A stretch of DNA of 64,000 bases from GCA-003244245 sp036494005 (GTDB taxonomy: Bacteria; Actinomycetota; Actinomycetes; Mycobacteriales; Pseudonocardiaceae), in contig DASXOV010000074.1 in NCBI GenBank assembly GCA_036494005.1, forward strand, positions 1 through 64,000, read 5' to 3'. The notes beneath the pieces are model-generated. The model was not told where the DNA came from. It searched no databases and saw only the letters and a program-made list of their open reading frames with translations. Positions 38,975 through 45,982 of the stretch are shown here, piece after piece; the stretch's first letter is position 1, and the number at the start of each line of letters is the position of its first letter. Position numbers and translations under genes: made by a program.

Positions 38975-39253
38975 ATGACTGAGGACCAAGCCCGCGAGAG
39001 CCGACCCATCCGGAACCCCTTCGGGCGCGAGACCATCCCGCACATGGCGATCGGCGTGGCAGCAGCATCGTTCCCGGCGGTGAGCGCAGCGGTTTCGGCT
39101 GCCATTGGCCGCATTAGGGCGCGGGTGAACGCAAGCCTGGATCGGTGGCGACACCCGAAGGTCTGCCCGGCATGCAAGGAACTTCACTACATGCCGGGCG
39201 AGTACTGCGGGGAATGCTGGGACCTCATTACCAGCGGCGCTGGCTGGACCTGA
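38975..39253 (+). CDS. Small protein with C-terminal zinc ribbon
   Basis: 92 aa from ATG 38975 with AAAAAAGGA upstream. A weakly hydrophobic middle (MAIGVAAASFPAVSAAVSAA) and a C-terminal CPACKELHYMPGEYCGEC knuckle. Divergent from the HTH regulator, so possibly controlled by it. Confidence 0.55.
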   Translation: MTEDQARESRPIRNPFGRETIPHMAIGVAAASFPAVSAAVSAAIGRIRARVNASLDRWRHPKVCPACKELHYMPGEYCGECWDLITSGAGWT

Positions 39254-39269
39254 CAGTGGATCGGATGTA

Positions 39270-39286
39270 CGTCCCCACCCACGACG
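39270..39286 (+). promoter_or_regulatory. Related stem-loop without the CCGCAA box
   Basis: CGTC-CCCACCCAC-GACG, with the same loop motif as the element family, 11 nt before ATG 39297. Shorter stem and no CCCTRCCGCAA, so only a possible member. Confidence 0.4.
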
Positions 39287-39296
39287 GAGACCAACC

Positions 39297-40016
39297 ATGA
39301 ACCGCAATGACTCCCACCCCGACCCCGAGGAACTGGTGCACGAGCACTGGCCCCTGCACGGCCCCTACGACGCGGAGCACACCATCGCCGCCGCCGCCAC
39401 GATCAGCGAGCTGGTGCGCTACCTGAATTACGCCACCAGCCAGGGCGCCGCCACCGCGCTGCCTCACCCGGCTGACGTGTCCAGCCTGGTGGGCAACCTC
39501 CAAGCCGCCGTTGGTGGTCTGGAACAGACCCTGCGGCAGGTGGCCTACCTGGTGGAGGGCCTGGGGGTGAACCCCAACCTGCGGAACGCCAACAACCGGG
39601 ACGACCAGGAGTCGGCGCGCGCCGAGGCGGCCTACGCGGTGGTGTGCCTGCAGGACGCTGCCGGCGCGGTCAACAGCCTGTATCAGTTCCTCAACCACGC
39701 CCACATCCCCCTGGCGGCCCTCTACCTGCAGGAGACCGCACCAGTCGAGAACGGTGACAAAGTGACCAGCCCGCACCCCGAGTTCCCGCTGACCGAAGCC
39801 GTCAACGCCACCCAGGTCGCCGCAGCCACCGCGGACGTGCTCGCCGGCCAGATGGAGGGCTGCGCCCCGGCCCCATCCCAGGAGCCCGAGTGTGAACGGT
39901 GCCGCCGCGGCACACCCAAGCAAGGGGGCCGGTTCTGTGAGGCGTGCATCGACCGGTGCCACGAGGCAACGGAGCTGGGTCACACCTGCCTGGTCTGCAG
40001 GGCGGTGACCCTGTGA
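39297..40016 (+). CDS. Hypothetical helical protein with C-terminal zinc knuckles
   Basis: 239 aa. Long helices (VSSLVGNLQAAVGGLEQTL, then RQVAYLVEGLG) followed by ECERCRRGTPKQGGRFCEAC and CLVCRAVTL. This helical-plus-zinc layout is frequent just before integrases in actinobacterial mobile elements, but the function is unknown. Confidence 0.6.
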   Translation: MNRNDSHPDPEELVHEHWPLHGPYDAEHTIAAAATISELVRYLNYATSQGAATALPHPADVSSLVGNLQAAVGGLEQTLRQVAYLVEGLGVNPNLRNANNRDDQESARAEAAYAVVCLQDAAGAVNSLYQFLNHAHIPLAALYLQETAPVENGDKVTSPHPEFPLTEAVNATQVAAATADVLAGQMEGCAPAPSQEPECERCRRGTPKQGGRFCEACIDRCHEATELGHTCLVCRAVTL

Positions 40017-40167
40017 GGCCGCGCGAGTGCGCGCGCGAGGGGCGCCGTGGGTGACGGGTGACGGGTGCCGGACCAAATCTTGGCGCCGAGCGTGTAGGTC
40101 CACCCATAACCTGGCTTATGATGGTAGTATGGTGACAGTGTTACAACCGACCGGAGGGTAGTCACGG

Positions 40168-41253
40168 ATGACCGAATTGCTGCCCGCACGGCCAGTCCCC
40201 TCGCCCGACGACGAACGCTGGCAGGAAGGTCTCCACCTCATCGGTCAATGGCTCGCCGAGTACAGCGGCAACTCCCGGACGACCTATGCGGACGCCATCG
40301 GCTGGCCGTATCGCGTCACTACCGGGGAATGGCGCGGGTACCGAGCCGTACGTCAGGGATTCGGATGGTTGGCGTGGTGCCACCGCAATGGGGTGCACCT
40401 GTTCGACGCCAAGCGCCTCCACGTACTCGCCTGGATCGACGCCGCCGAAGCGAGTCGCGACGCGGAGACAGACGAACCGCTGTCGAAGCGCAGCCGGGCT
40501 CAGATGGTCGCGACCGCATCCAGCTTCTACGTCTGGGCCATGCACGACGGCCATACCGAATCCAACCCGGTCGCACTGATCGACCGCCGCAAGAAGGGTC
40601 TCCAAGCCTCGAACGACCCGTCTACCACCAGGTCTCTCTCCAAAGCCGAAGTGCGGGCACTCATCCACGCGGCAGACAACGACCCGGTTGAGGGTGTCCA
40701 CGCGCGGTCCTCGGCATTGATCGCCCTGCTGTTCCTGGTTGGACCGCGAGTTAGCGAGGTATGCGGCGCGATGGTGGGCGACATGTACGTCCAGGACGGC
40801 CGCCGCGTGCTCCGGTCTGAGCTCAAGGGCCACAAGGAACACATCTTCGCCCTGCCTCCGCAGGTGTGTTCCCGCATCGACGCCTACCTGGCGTCCCGGT
40901 CAGACCTGAATCGCCTGCCAGTCCGCCGAGGTCATGCGAGTGCGGCCATTACCCCGCTGTTCGCCACCGCCACCGGCAAGCCGATGCTCCGGCGCGAGGT
41001 GCTCGCCCTGGTCAAGCGCATCGCCGCGCTCGCCGGCGTCGATGATCCGGATAGCGTGCACCCGCACGTCGGGCGACACTCGTTCATCACCGAGGCTCGC
41101 CGCCAGGGCTACGCGGCGGAGTCGATCCAGCACGCGGTCGGGCATCAGTACGGCACCACGACGGCCCGCTACGGGGTGCACATCATCAACCTAGAGCGCA
41201 GTCCCGCCTATGGTGTCGCCGCGGCGTTCGACCCGGACACCACCGACGGCTAA
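40168..41253 (+). CDS. int: Tyrosine recombinase (integrase or Xer-like)
   Basis: 361 aa from ATG 40168 with GGAGGG upstream. A core-binding domain (about 30-140) is followed by the catalytic domain: R194 (GPRVSEVCG), H300/R303 (HPHVGRHSF), H326 (AVGHQ) and nucleophile Y335 (ARYG). Members integrate phage DNA or resolve dimers. Here phage genes lie on both sides, so the sequence is not a prophage opened at its attachment site; see findings. The promoter region just upstream has TATGAT and TAGTAT boxes. Confidence 0.9.
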   Translation: MTELLPARPVPSPDDERWQEGLHLIGQWLAEYSGNSRTTYADAIGWPYRVTTGEWRGYRAVRQGFGWLAWCHRNGVHLFDAKRLHVLAWIDAAEASRDAETDEPLSKRSRAQMVATASSFYVWAMHDGHTESNPVALIDRRKKGLQASNDPSTTRSLSKAEVRALIHAADNDPVEGVHARSSALIALLFLVGPRVSEVCGAMVGDMYVQDGRRVLRSELKGHKEHIFALPPQVCSRIDAYLASRSDLNRLPVRRGHASAAITPLFATATGKPMLRREVLALVKRIAALAGVDDPDSVHPHVGRHSFITEARRQGYAAESIQHAVGHQYGTTTARYGVHIINLERSPAYGVAAAFDPDTTDG

Positions 41254-41317
41254 TGCCGCGCCGTTGTCGGTCTGATCGTCTACCCTGACGCCCGGGTTCC
41301 TGAAGTGGTTGGGTTGC

Positions 41318-41370
41318 AAAGAGACCGCCGGGCCGCGCCTCCCCCCCTCGCGTGGCCCGGCGGTTTCTTT
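41318..41370 (+). terminator. Intrinsic terminator after the recombinase
   Basis: 11-bp stem ACCGCCGGGCC / GGCCCGGCGGT, flanked by AAAGAG upstream and TTCTTT downstream, so it can work in both directions. Confidence 0.9.
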
Positions 41371-41387
41371 GCCGTCAGGGGGGGCTG

Positions 41388-41409
41388 TTCCGGCCATCCC
41401 CGTCACCCC
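41388..41409. repeat. 22-bp direct repeat, left copy
   Basis: TTCCGGCCATCCCCGTCACC, followed by CC. The right copy at 41953-41973 lacks one C. They bracket the two genes at 41488-41894. Confidence 0.8.
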
Positions 41410-41487
41410 CGCTGCAACTGTCCACGGCGTCACCGACGAGCACGCCCTGATCCTGGTGCACACCGACGACATCTGAGAGGAACTGAG

Positions 41488-41733
41488 ATGGTGCTGAGCC
41501 AAGGTGAAGCGGTGACCTGGACCGTAGGCGACCGAGCCGTCTGGCCGCGTGAGGTGCCGGGCAGCGGCAGGCAGCGGCGGCACACGATCCGCATCGCGGG
41601 CACCGTGACCGGGGTGGACCTGATACCCGGAGCACCCGGGGTGCAACTCACCTTCGACGAGCCGGACCCGTACAACGGCGCCACACAGTGCTATGCCACG
41701 CACCGCGAGCTGGAACCCGAGGACCAGCGGTGA
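41488..41733 (+). CDS. Hypothetical 81-aa beta-rich protein
   Basis: ATG 41488 with GAGAGGAAC upstream. Contains EAVTWTVGDRAVWPRE and TVTGVDLIPGAPGVQLTFD, the strand pattern of an SH3-like or Tudor-like fold. Unknown. Confidence 0.55.
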   Translation: MVLSQGEAVTWTVGDRAVWPREVPGSGRQRRHTIRIAGTVTGVDLIPGAPGVQLTFDEPDPYNGATQCYATHRELEPEDQR

Positions 41734-41894
41734 CCGCCTGGCGCTGCCCCGTCCATCCCTGCGGTGAGGCCAGCGAGTCCACCACCCCACCCTCATGCCC
41801 CACCCACGGGGACGGCATGGTCAGGGCTGAGCCGGTGGCGCGCCGCCTGTCCCGGCTGGGGTCCTCGGGGTACGTCAAGGTGGGCGCGCGGTGA
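41730..41894 (+). CDS. Small zinc/SRLGSSG protein (paralogue)
   Basis: 54 aa from GTG 41730 (GTGA overlap). N-terminal CPVHPC..SCPTHGDG metal site, and a C-terminal ARRLSRLGSSGYVKVG shared with the protein at 17011-17211. Unknown. Confidence 0.5.
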   Translation: MTAWRCPVHPCGEASESTTPPSCPTHGDGMVRAEPVARRLSRLGSSGYVKVGAR

Positions 41895-41952
41895 CCGTCG
41901 GCCGGCACCTCGGACCAGTCCTCCACGACGATCACTGCTGTTAGGTGGTCGT

Positions 41953-41973
41953 TTCCGGCCATCCCGTCACCCC
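41953..41973. repeat. 21-bp direct repeat, right copy
   Basis: TTCCGGCCATCCCGTCACCC, followed by C. Same as 41388-41409 except for one missing C. Confidence 0.8.
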
Positions 41974-42016
41974 GGCCGGCCCGGTTCGACGTCTCAGAAT
42001 CGCTCTCAGCGGGCCG

Positions 42017-42271
42017 TCAGTCGCCCTGTGCCGGTCGTGGCCATCTGGAGTACACGACCGGCAGCAGGATCCCCAGGAGCAGCAGGATCGTCAGGGTCAT
42101 GCTGCACAGGGCGGTGAGACCTACGGTGATGATCACCAGGCAGCGTCTGTCGGTGAGCCGGTCGGCCAACGGTCCGGGGATGTACACGCCGCCGCGCAGG
42201 GCTGGGTGGCGCCCGGTGGGGCGTGGCGGTCCACTGCGTCGGTGATCCACTGGTCCAGTATCGACCTTCAT
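42017..42271 (-). CDS. Small membrane protein
   Basis: 84 aa from ATG 42271 (overlaps the upstream stop). Basic, Pro-rich N-terminal half and one or two C-terminal membrane spans (CLVIITVGLTALCSMTLTIL, then LLGILLPVVYS). Could be a superinfection-exclusion-type protein given its place among morons; that is a guess. Confidence 0.5.
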   Translation of the reverse strand: MKVDTGPVDHRRSGPPRPTGRHPALRGGVYIPGPLADRLTDRRCLVIITVGLTALCSMTLTILLLLGILLPVVYSRWPRPAQGD

Positions 42272-42363
42272 GCCACCAAGGGCTGCACACGCCGCGCTGC
42301 CAGGGCCAGGTCGTGTTCGTCGTCGGACTCGTTGAACTCGTCGGTCCAGTGGTGTTCGCCCAC
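42268..42363 (-). CDS. 31-aa acidic peptide
   Basis: GTG 42363 with GGGGAGG 6 nt upstream. MGEHHWTDEFNESDDEHDLA, then LAARRVQPLVA. Its stop overlaps the next start. Strong initiation signal and coupling support translation. Unknown. Confidence 0.5.
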   Translation of the reverse strand: MGEHHWTDEFNESDDEHDLALAARRVQPLVA

Positions 42364-42426
42364 AGTGACCTCCCCGGGTCGTGGCGATCTAGGTGTGTTG
42401 CACGAGTGGGTATGCGGTTGACCTGT

Positions 42427-42432
42427 GATAAT
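42427..42432 (+). promoter_or_regulatory. -10 box of a leaderless transcript
   Basis: GATAAT (within TGTGATAATG) ends 6 nt before ATG 42439. No clear -35. Confidence 0.45.
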
Positions 42433-42438
42433 GGGCGG

Positions 42439-42813
42439 ATGAGCACTGATCCGCGCCTTCTCCTGGCCAGGCTTCGGACCGAACTCACGGACCTGGCGTC
42501 AGCGCTGGGCCCGTACGCGCCGCCGCTCAAGCCGGATCGCTTCGAGCGGAGTAACAGGCAGAAGCTGGGCGCCGAGTGGCACGTGCCGAAAGAGGACAGG
42601 GGCGGTGCGCCACTCCTGGTGCGCACCCTCGATGAGGAACCAGGCATCGTGTTCTATGAGGGCGCCTCGTTCCAGCACAAAGGCGACATGGAGGCCGTCG
42701 GGACCACGGAGGGTCGCGCGTTCGCGATGGCGCTCCTGGCGGCCTGTGACTGGGCTGACGGCAAGGAAGCGCTCGATACCCGTCGTGTCGACAAGCAGGC
42801 GTCCGGCGAGTGA
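42439..42813 (+). CDS. Hypothetical protein, leaderless
   Basis: 124 aa from ATG 42439. Helical N-terminus (DPRLLLARLRTELTDLASAL), then a beta-rich part (IVFYEGASFQHKGDMEAVG). No family recognised. Lies divergent from the two small leftward genes. Confidence 0.55.
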   Translation: MSTDPRLLLARLRTELTDLASALGPYAPPLKPDRFERSNRQKLGAEWHVPKEDRGGAPLLVRTLDEEPGIVFYEGASFQHKGDMEAVGTTEGRAFAMALLAACDWADGKEALDTRRVDKQASGE

Positions 42814-42865
42814 CTCAGCGGTAGGTGGCGTGTCCTAGGCCGCCGTGACTTGAACTCCAGGCCGA

Positions 42866-42985
42866 TCACAGCAGCGCGTCTCGCGCCTGGACCGTCCTGA
42901 TCCTGCGCCCGGCGAGGTAGGGGATCCAGTGCCAGCCTGTTCCGGTGACGTGACGGTCCTGGAAGGCTGGGCAGGCTCGGATCAC
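42866..42985 (-). CDS. 39-aa peptide overlapping a direct repeat
   Basis: GTG 42985, just after the stop of the upstream gene. MIRACPAFQDRHVTGTGWHW, then IPYLAGRRIRTVQARDALL. Its first codons are the 17-bp repeat GGCAGGCTCGGATCACG in reverse. Plausible small gene. Confidence 0.4.
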   Translation of the reverse strand: MIRACPAFQDRHVTGTGWHWIPYLAGRRIRTVQARDALL

Positions 42986-42986
42986 G
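42970..42986. repeat. 17-bp direct repeat, left copy
   Basis: GGCAGGCTCGGATCACG, identical at 43786-43802. The pair brackets the cassette that holds the Acb2-like gene. Confidence 0.85.
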
Positions 42987-42987
42987 G

Positions 42988-43341
42988 TCAGCGGCCCTCG
43001 ACGAGGTCCTGGAACACTGCCTGCCCGTCGGAGCTCGCGGCCCACTGCTGGGATTCCTCGCGGGTGCCGTCGAACTCCCCCGTCTTCGCGGCCGCGCTGA
43101 CAACACGTGCCCGTTCACGCTGGTCACGGGTCGCGGACCTGGCCCAGTCCTCTACCGCGAACACGAGACGATGGATGTTCGCCCCGTCATCCACGGACTC
43201 CGGGCAGAAGTAGTCATCGAAGTGGAACCGTCGGGCCTGGGTGGCCACATCAGCTGCGCCGAGGTCGTCGAGCACGCGGGCGAGGTAGGTGGCCGTGGGC
43301 TCGCCATCCCGGCGGGTCTCCCACCAGTACGCGGCGCTCAA
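42988..43341 (-). CDS. Hypothetical protein next to the Acb2-like gene
   Basis: 117 aa, overlapping the Acb2-like gene by 4 bp. TRRDGEPTATYLARVLDDLG, then FHFDDYFCPESVDDGANIHR and VFAVEDWARSATRDQRERAR. No family recognised. Being coupled to an anti-CBASS candidate, it could be another anti-defence protein. Confidence 0.55.
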   Translation of the reverse strand: MSAAYWWETRRDGEPTATYLARVLDDLGAADVATQARRFHFDDYFCPESVDDGANIHRLVFAVEDWARSATRDQRERARVVSAAAKTGEFDGTREESQQWAASSDGQAVFQDLVEGR

Positions 43342-43568
43342 CGGGTGCCACCAGCATCAGGCTGGCGTGCCAGCGCCGCGTTGGCCCAGAACATGACCTG
43401 TTCGAGGTTGGTGATGGCGGTCGATTTCTCCCGCCCGTCCGGCAGGAGCCCGTCGAGCAGCCCGGCCAGGTCACGGCATTCCTGCCGCACCGTCTCGTGG
43501 GCGTGACGCCGCCCTTCGGTCAGCGGCGCGTGGTAGCTGAACCGGTTGTCCAGATCGGGGATGCCCAT
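43338..43568 (-). CDS. acb2: Acb2-like anti-CBASS cyclic-nucleotide sponge
   Basis: 76 aa from ATG 43568 with GGAGAGG upstream. NRFSYHAPLTEGRRHAHETV at the N-terminus and LPDGREKSTAITNLEQVMFW, then ANAALAR at the C-terminus are the two conserved blocks of the Acb2 family (small helical proteins that form hexamers and bind cyclic di- and trinucleotides, so that CBASS effectors are not triggered). Slightly shorter than the best-known members. It is in a repeat-flanked cassette. Assigned by eye from the motif pattern. Confidence 0.75.
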   Translation of the reverse strand: MGIPDLDNRFSYHAPLTEGRRHAHETVRQECRDLAGLLDGLLPDGREKSTAITNLEQVMFWANAALARQPDAGGTR

Positions 43569-43797
43569 CGCTCAATCCTCTCCGTGAACCCGGACAGCGA
43601 AGCCAGGGATACCAAGGCCGAAGTCGGGGTCTGATGACGCGGGCCGCAGCGGTGCCCGCAGTTCGGGTCTCGTCGACGCTGACCCGGGGCTGCCCTGGGT
43701 CGAGCCCTGCGGGGGTGCGCTGCGAGGACTGCGATGAGCCGTTCCGGTGGATCGGCATCCCGCGGCGAAGGGGTTGCCGACGCCCGGCAGGCTCGGA
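43569..43797. other. Region with conflicting short frames
   Basis: A leftward frame starting at GTG 43801 (MIRACRASATPSPRDADPP) overlaps the DUF3892-like stop as GTGA. A rightward frame with CEDCDEPFRWIG lies opposite. Neither has a full set of gene signals. It may be a decayed or frameshifted gene in the cassette. Confidence 0.35.
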
Positions 43798-43802
43798 TCA
43801 CG
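43786..43802. repeat. 17-bp direct repeat, right copy
   Basis: GGCAGGCTCGGATCACG, identical to 42970-42986. Both copies sit at a GTG start of a leftward frame. Confidence 0.85.
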
Positions 43803-43896
43803 ACGCGGTCAGGGTGTCGAGGTAGCGGACACGCTCGATGTGCTCGTGCGTCGAGCCGCCCGGGGCCATGTGTATCGAATAAACGTGCGCAGCCAT
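43798..43896 (-). CDS. Short DUF3892-like protein
   Basis: 32 aa from ATG 43896 with GGAGAG upstream. VYSIHMAPGGSTHEHIERVR, then YLDTLTAS matches the start of DUF3892 (strand, then GG..HEHI..VRY/W). Family members are longer; this one ends right at the direct repeat, as if truncated there. Confidence 0.6.
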   Translation of the reverse strand: MAAHVYSIHMAPGGSTHEHIERVRYLDTLTAS

Positions 43897-44055
43897 GATG
43901 CTGTACTCTCCGATCTGGGTTGCTGTGTCTTCTTCAACCTGGTTTTGGAAGCCCTCGCCACGGCACGGTGAGGGCTTCCGTGTCTCGGCGGCGCGATGCG
44001 GTGTTCGCCGCCTCCTCCGGCCCGCGATGGTGGTGCAGGCCCTGTCCTCCTCTTT
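43897..44055. other. Non-coding stretch with a strong hairpin
   Basis: No gene seen. A 12-bp stem GAAGCCCTCGCC / GGTGAGGGCTTC (one G-T pair, 43948-43979) could terminate the leftward unit, but it has no T-run. Confidence 0.4.
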
Positions 44056-44151
44056 TCATCGGGCCAGGGTGGCGATCTGACGCTGGCTGACACCGAGGCC
44101 CGGTCCCGCGACGGCGTTGAGCCCAGCGGTCGGTGCTCCGATGGCGCGCAT
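44056..44151 (-). CDS. 31-aa HTH-like remnant
   Basis: ATG 44151; MRAIGAPTAGLNAVAGPGLG, then VSQRQIATLAR, which reads like the start of a helix-turn-helix. The frame is continuous upstream to the TAG of the gene at 44233-44442, so it could also be a read-through extension. No ribosome binding site. Confidence 0.3.
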   Translation of the reverse strand: MRAIGAPTAGLNAVAGPGLGVSQRQIATLAR

Positions 44152-44232
44152 GCGCAACCAAAACCTGCCGCCGCAGATCGACAGCTCAGAGTTGCAATTC
44201 GCCTGTGGGTAGAAGCGCCGGACAAAGGGCAG

Positions 44233-44442
44233 CTAGCTCCTGGTGTCCTCGGCGTGGATCTCCCCCAGGATCCGGACCAGCTCGGGACGGCGGCGCACCA
44301 TCTCGTCCCAGTACTCCAGCACGTTCTCCACGGTGACCGAATCGACAGGGCCGTTGGAGCCGTATGACTCGCCGGTCACGACGAGCCACGTGTGCATCCT
44401 GGCTCTCGTCTCGTTCCAGGTGGGATCCACGGGCATGAACAT
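44233..44442 (-). CDS. Hypothetical 69-aa protein
   Basis: ATG 44442 (ATG 44436 alternative). NETRARMHTWLVVTGESYGS, then VENVLEYWDEMVRRRPELV. Good helical protein character. Stops with TAG, after which the same frame stays open for 58 codons. Unknown. Confidence 0.5.
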   Translation of the reverse strand: MFMPVDPTWNETRARMHTWLVVTGESYGSNGPVDSVTVENVLEYWDEMVRRRPELVRILGEIHAEDTRS

Positions 44443-44663
44443 TCATTCTGCACACGTAGGTGCACGGGCGGTAGTGGTGTCACCCCCGGTGTTGTGCCCG
44501 CGCCAACAACCCACCTAACCTGTGGCCAACCGCCCCCTGCGCAGACAACGTCAGGGGTCGCTGGTACTCCCCTCGCCGAGCGGTTGACGGCTCCGGTTAA
44601 GACCAAAAGCCGTAGAGGCGGGTGAGCGGCGGCCGACGCTCCCCGCCTCGCTCACGTCGTAGG

Positions 44664-45839
44664 TCAGATTGAGTAGGGCCACACGGTGAGCCCGTACCCG
44701 CTGAACCACACCCCGAACGCCACCAGAACAACCACGGGCAGCACCCCGGCCCTGCCCGGTTTCGACGCCAGCACCACGGCCACGGGGATGAGCAGCGCAG
44801 CGGCGGGCAGCAGATCGCGGGCCTTGTCCCACACCATGCCACCCGAGCCCAGTACGAGCGCCAGCAGCAGCGCGGCGTGCAGCCACACCGGCCACGGCAG
44901 ACGCCGCCACGCCCAGGCGAGCAACCCCACGGCGGCCACGACGACCGCCGCGGTGACCAGGGGGAACACCTCCCGGCCGGTGAGGGAACCGAGCAGGAAC
45001 CGGGCGGTGGACACTCCCCCGTCCCAGCCGGTGTCCCAACCCTGGCGCTGGATCTGGGACCAGCCCCACACCGACCCCACCTGCCGCGCCACCCACAGCA
45101 GGTACCCGTACGCCCCGGTGGGTGCCGCGAACAGCGCCACAACCGGCCACCAGCGCGGTCCCTGACCGTCGCGGATGGCCACCAGGGCGCCGATCATCAC
45201 CACCACCGCCGCGGGCAGCCCCACCGGCGCCGAGGCCCCGGCGAGCACCGCACCCAGCGCAGCCAGCACCCACCGCCGCTGCAGCACCCCCACCAGTGCC
45301 CACACGGTCCCGGCGATCACCAGCCCAGCGGGGTAGGTCATCGCCAGGACGATGCTCATGGGCGCGGCAGCCACCAGCACCACAGCCAGCAACTCGGCCC
45401 GCCGGGAGCCGGTGACACGCCGGGCGAGCGCGGCGACACCGCACGCGGCCACCATCCCCGCGGCCAGGGACACGGCGACACCGGCCACCACCCAGTGCCA
45501 CCCGACCAGCGGCGCCACGGCCCGCACCAGCAGCGGGTAGGCGGGGAAGAACGCCATCGGCGCCCACCAGGACGCCGGCCCGTGAGCGTCGGCCAGGCCG
45601 GCGGGTGCCGCGTAGCCGTGCCGGGCGATCTGCAGATACCAGTCCCCGTCCCATGCGTGCAGGTTCAGCGTGTGCCCCTGCACGGCGGCCATGGCTGCGG
45701 CGACCGCCACGACAAGCGCCTGGGTGAGCACATACAGGCCAGCAGGGGCTGCGACACGGGCTGCCAGCACGCGGGCACGGCTGCCCACCACGACGACGGG
45801 TGGCACTGTGACAGGTCCAGCGGGGGCGATCGTCGCCAT
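44664..45839 (-). CDS. PIG-V-like GT-C mannosyltransferase (moron)
   Basis: 391 aa with about ten membrane spans. The first extracytoplasmic loop has HAWDGDWYLQIARHGYA, the WDG..Y motif of PIG-V-type GT-C glycosyltransferases that use polyprenyl-phospho-sugars. FFPAYPLLVRAV follows, as in the family. GAAGGG upstream of ATG 45839. It is a host-like enzyme placed divergently beside the terminase operon, so probably a lysogenic-conversion gene that changes cell-surface glycans, possibly the phage receptor. Confidence 0.75.
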   Translation of the reverse strand: MATIAPAGPVTVPPVVVVGSRARVLAARVAAPAGLYVLTQALVVAVAAAMAAVQGHTLNLHAWDGDWYLQIARHGYAAPAGLADAHGPASWWAPMAFFPAYPLLVRAVAPLVGWHWVVAGVAVSLAAGMVAACGVAALARRVTGSRRAELLAVVLVAAAPMSIVLAMTYPAGLVIAGTVWALVGVLQRRWVLAALGAVLAGASAPVGLPAAVVVMIGALVAIRDGQGPRWWPVVALFAAPTGAYGYLLWVARQVGSVWGWSQIQRQGWDTGWDGGVSTARFLLGSLTGREVFPLVTAAVVVAAVGLLAWAWRRLPWPVWLHAALLLALVLGSGGMVWDKARDLLPAAALLIPVAVVLASKPGRAGVLPVVVLVAFGVWFSGYGLTVWPYSI

Positions 45840-45932
45840 GGCGTGCCCTTCGGAAGGTCAACAGCAGGGGATGACCAGCAGGACACGGCTCTGATCACCA
45901 GGGATATCGCCAGCGGCGGTGATCTTGTTTCG

Positions 45933-45971
45933 CATCTCTCCCCATCTCTGAGACATCTCTGGATGCAGAGA
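45933..45971 (+). promoter_or_regulatory. Triple CATCTCT repeat and small dyad before the terminase genes
   Basis: CATCTCT at 45933, 45943 and 45954, i.e. about one helical turn apart, followed by TCTCTG-GATG-CAGAGA (45956-45971), 12 bp before the small terminase start. Could be a terminase binding site (cos/pac) or an operator for the late promoter. Confidence 0.5.
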
Positions 45972-45982
45972 GGGAGGCATGC

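Noticed and set aside
41254..41317. attP core next to the recombinase
   Set aside because: No tRNA-like 3' end or obvious core with flanking arm repeats could be recognised; cannot be decided without the host sequence.
41369..41476. 35-codon frame after the recombinase terminator (TTG start)
   Set aside because: TTG start without ribosome binding site. Its middle is the direct repeat. Not called as a gene.
43634..43825. Rightward frame with CEDCDEPFRWIG as a zinc protein
   Set aside because: No ribosome binding site, overlaps the DUF3892-like gene, and most of the frame has no protein character. Left as an unresolved region.
43996..44367. Rightward 123-codon frame across 44.0-44.4 kb
   Set aside because: Runs opposite a better leftward gene (44233-44442) and reads as low-quality sequence. 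Treated as a shadow.
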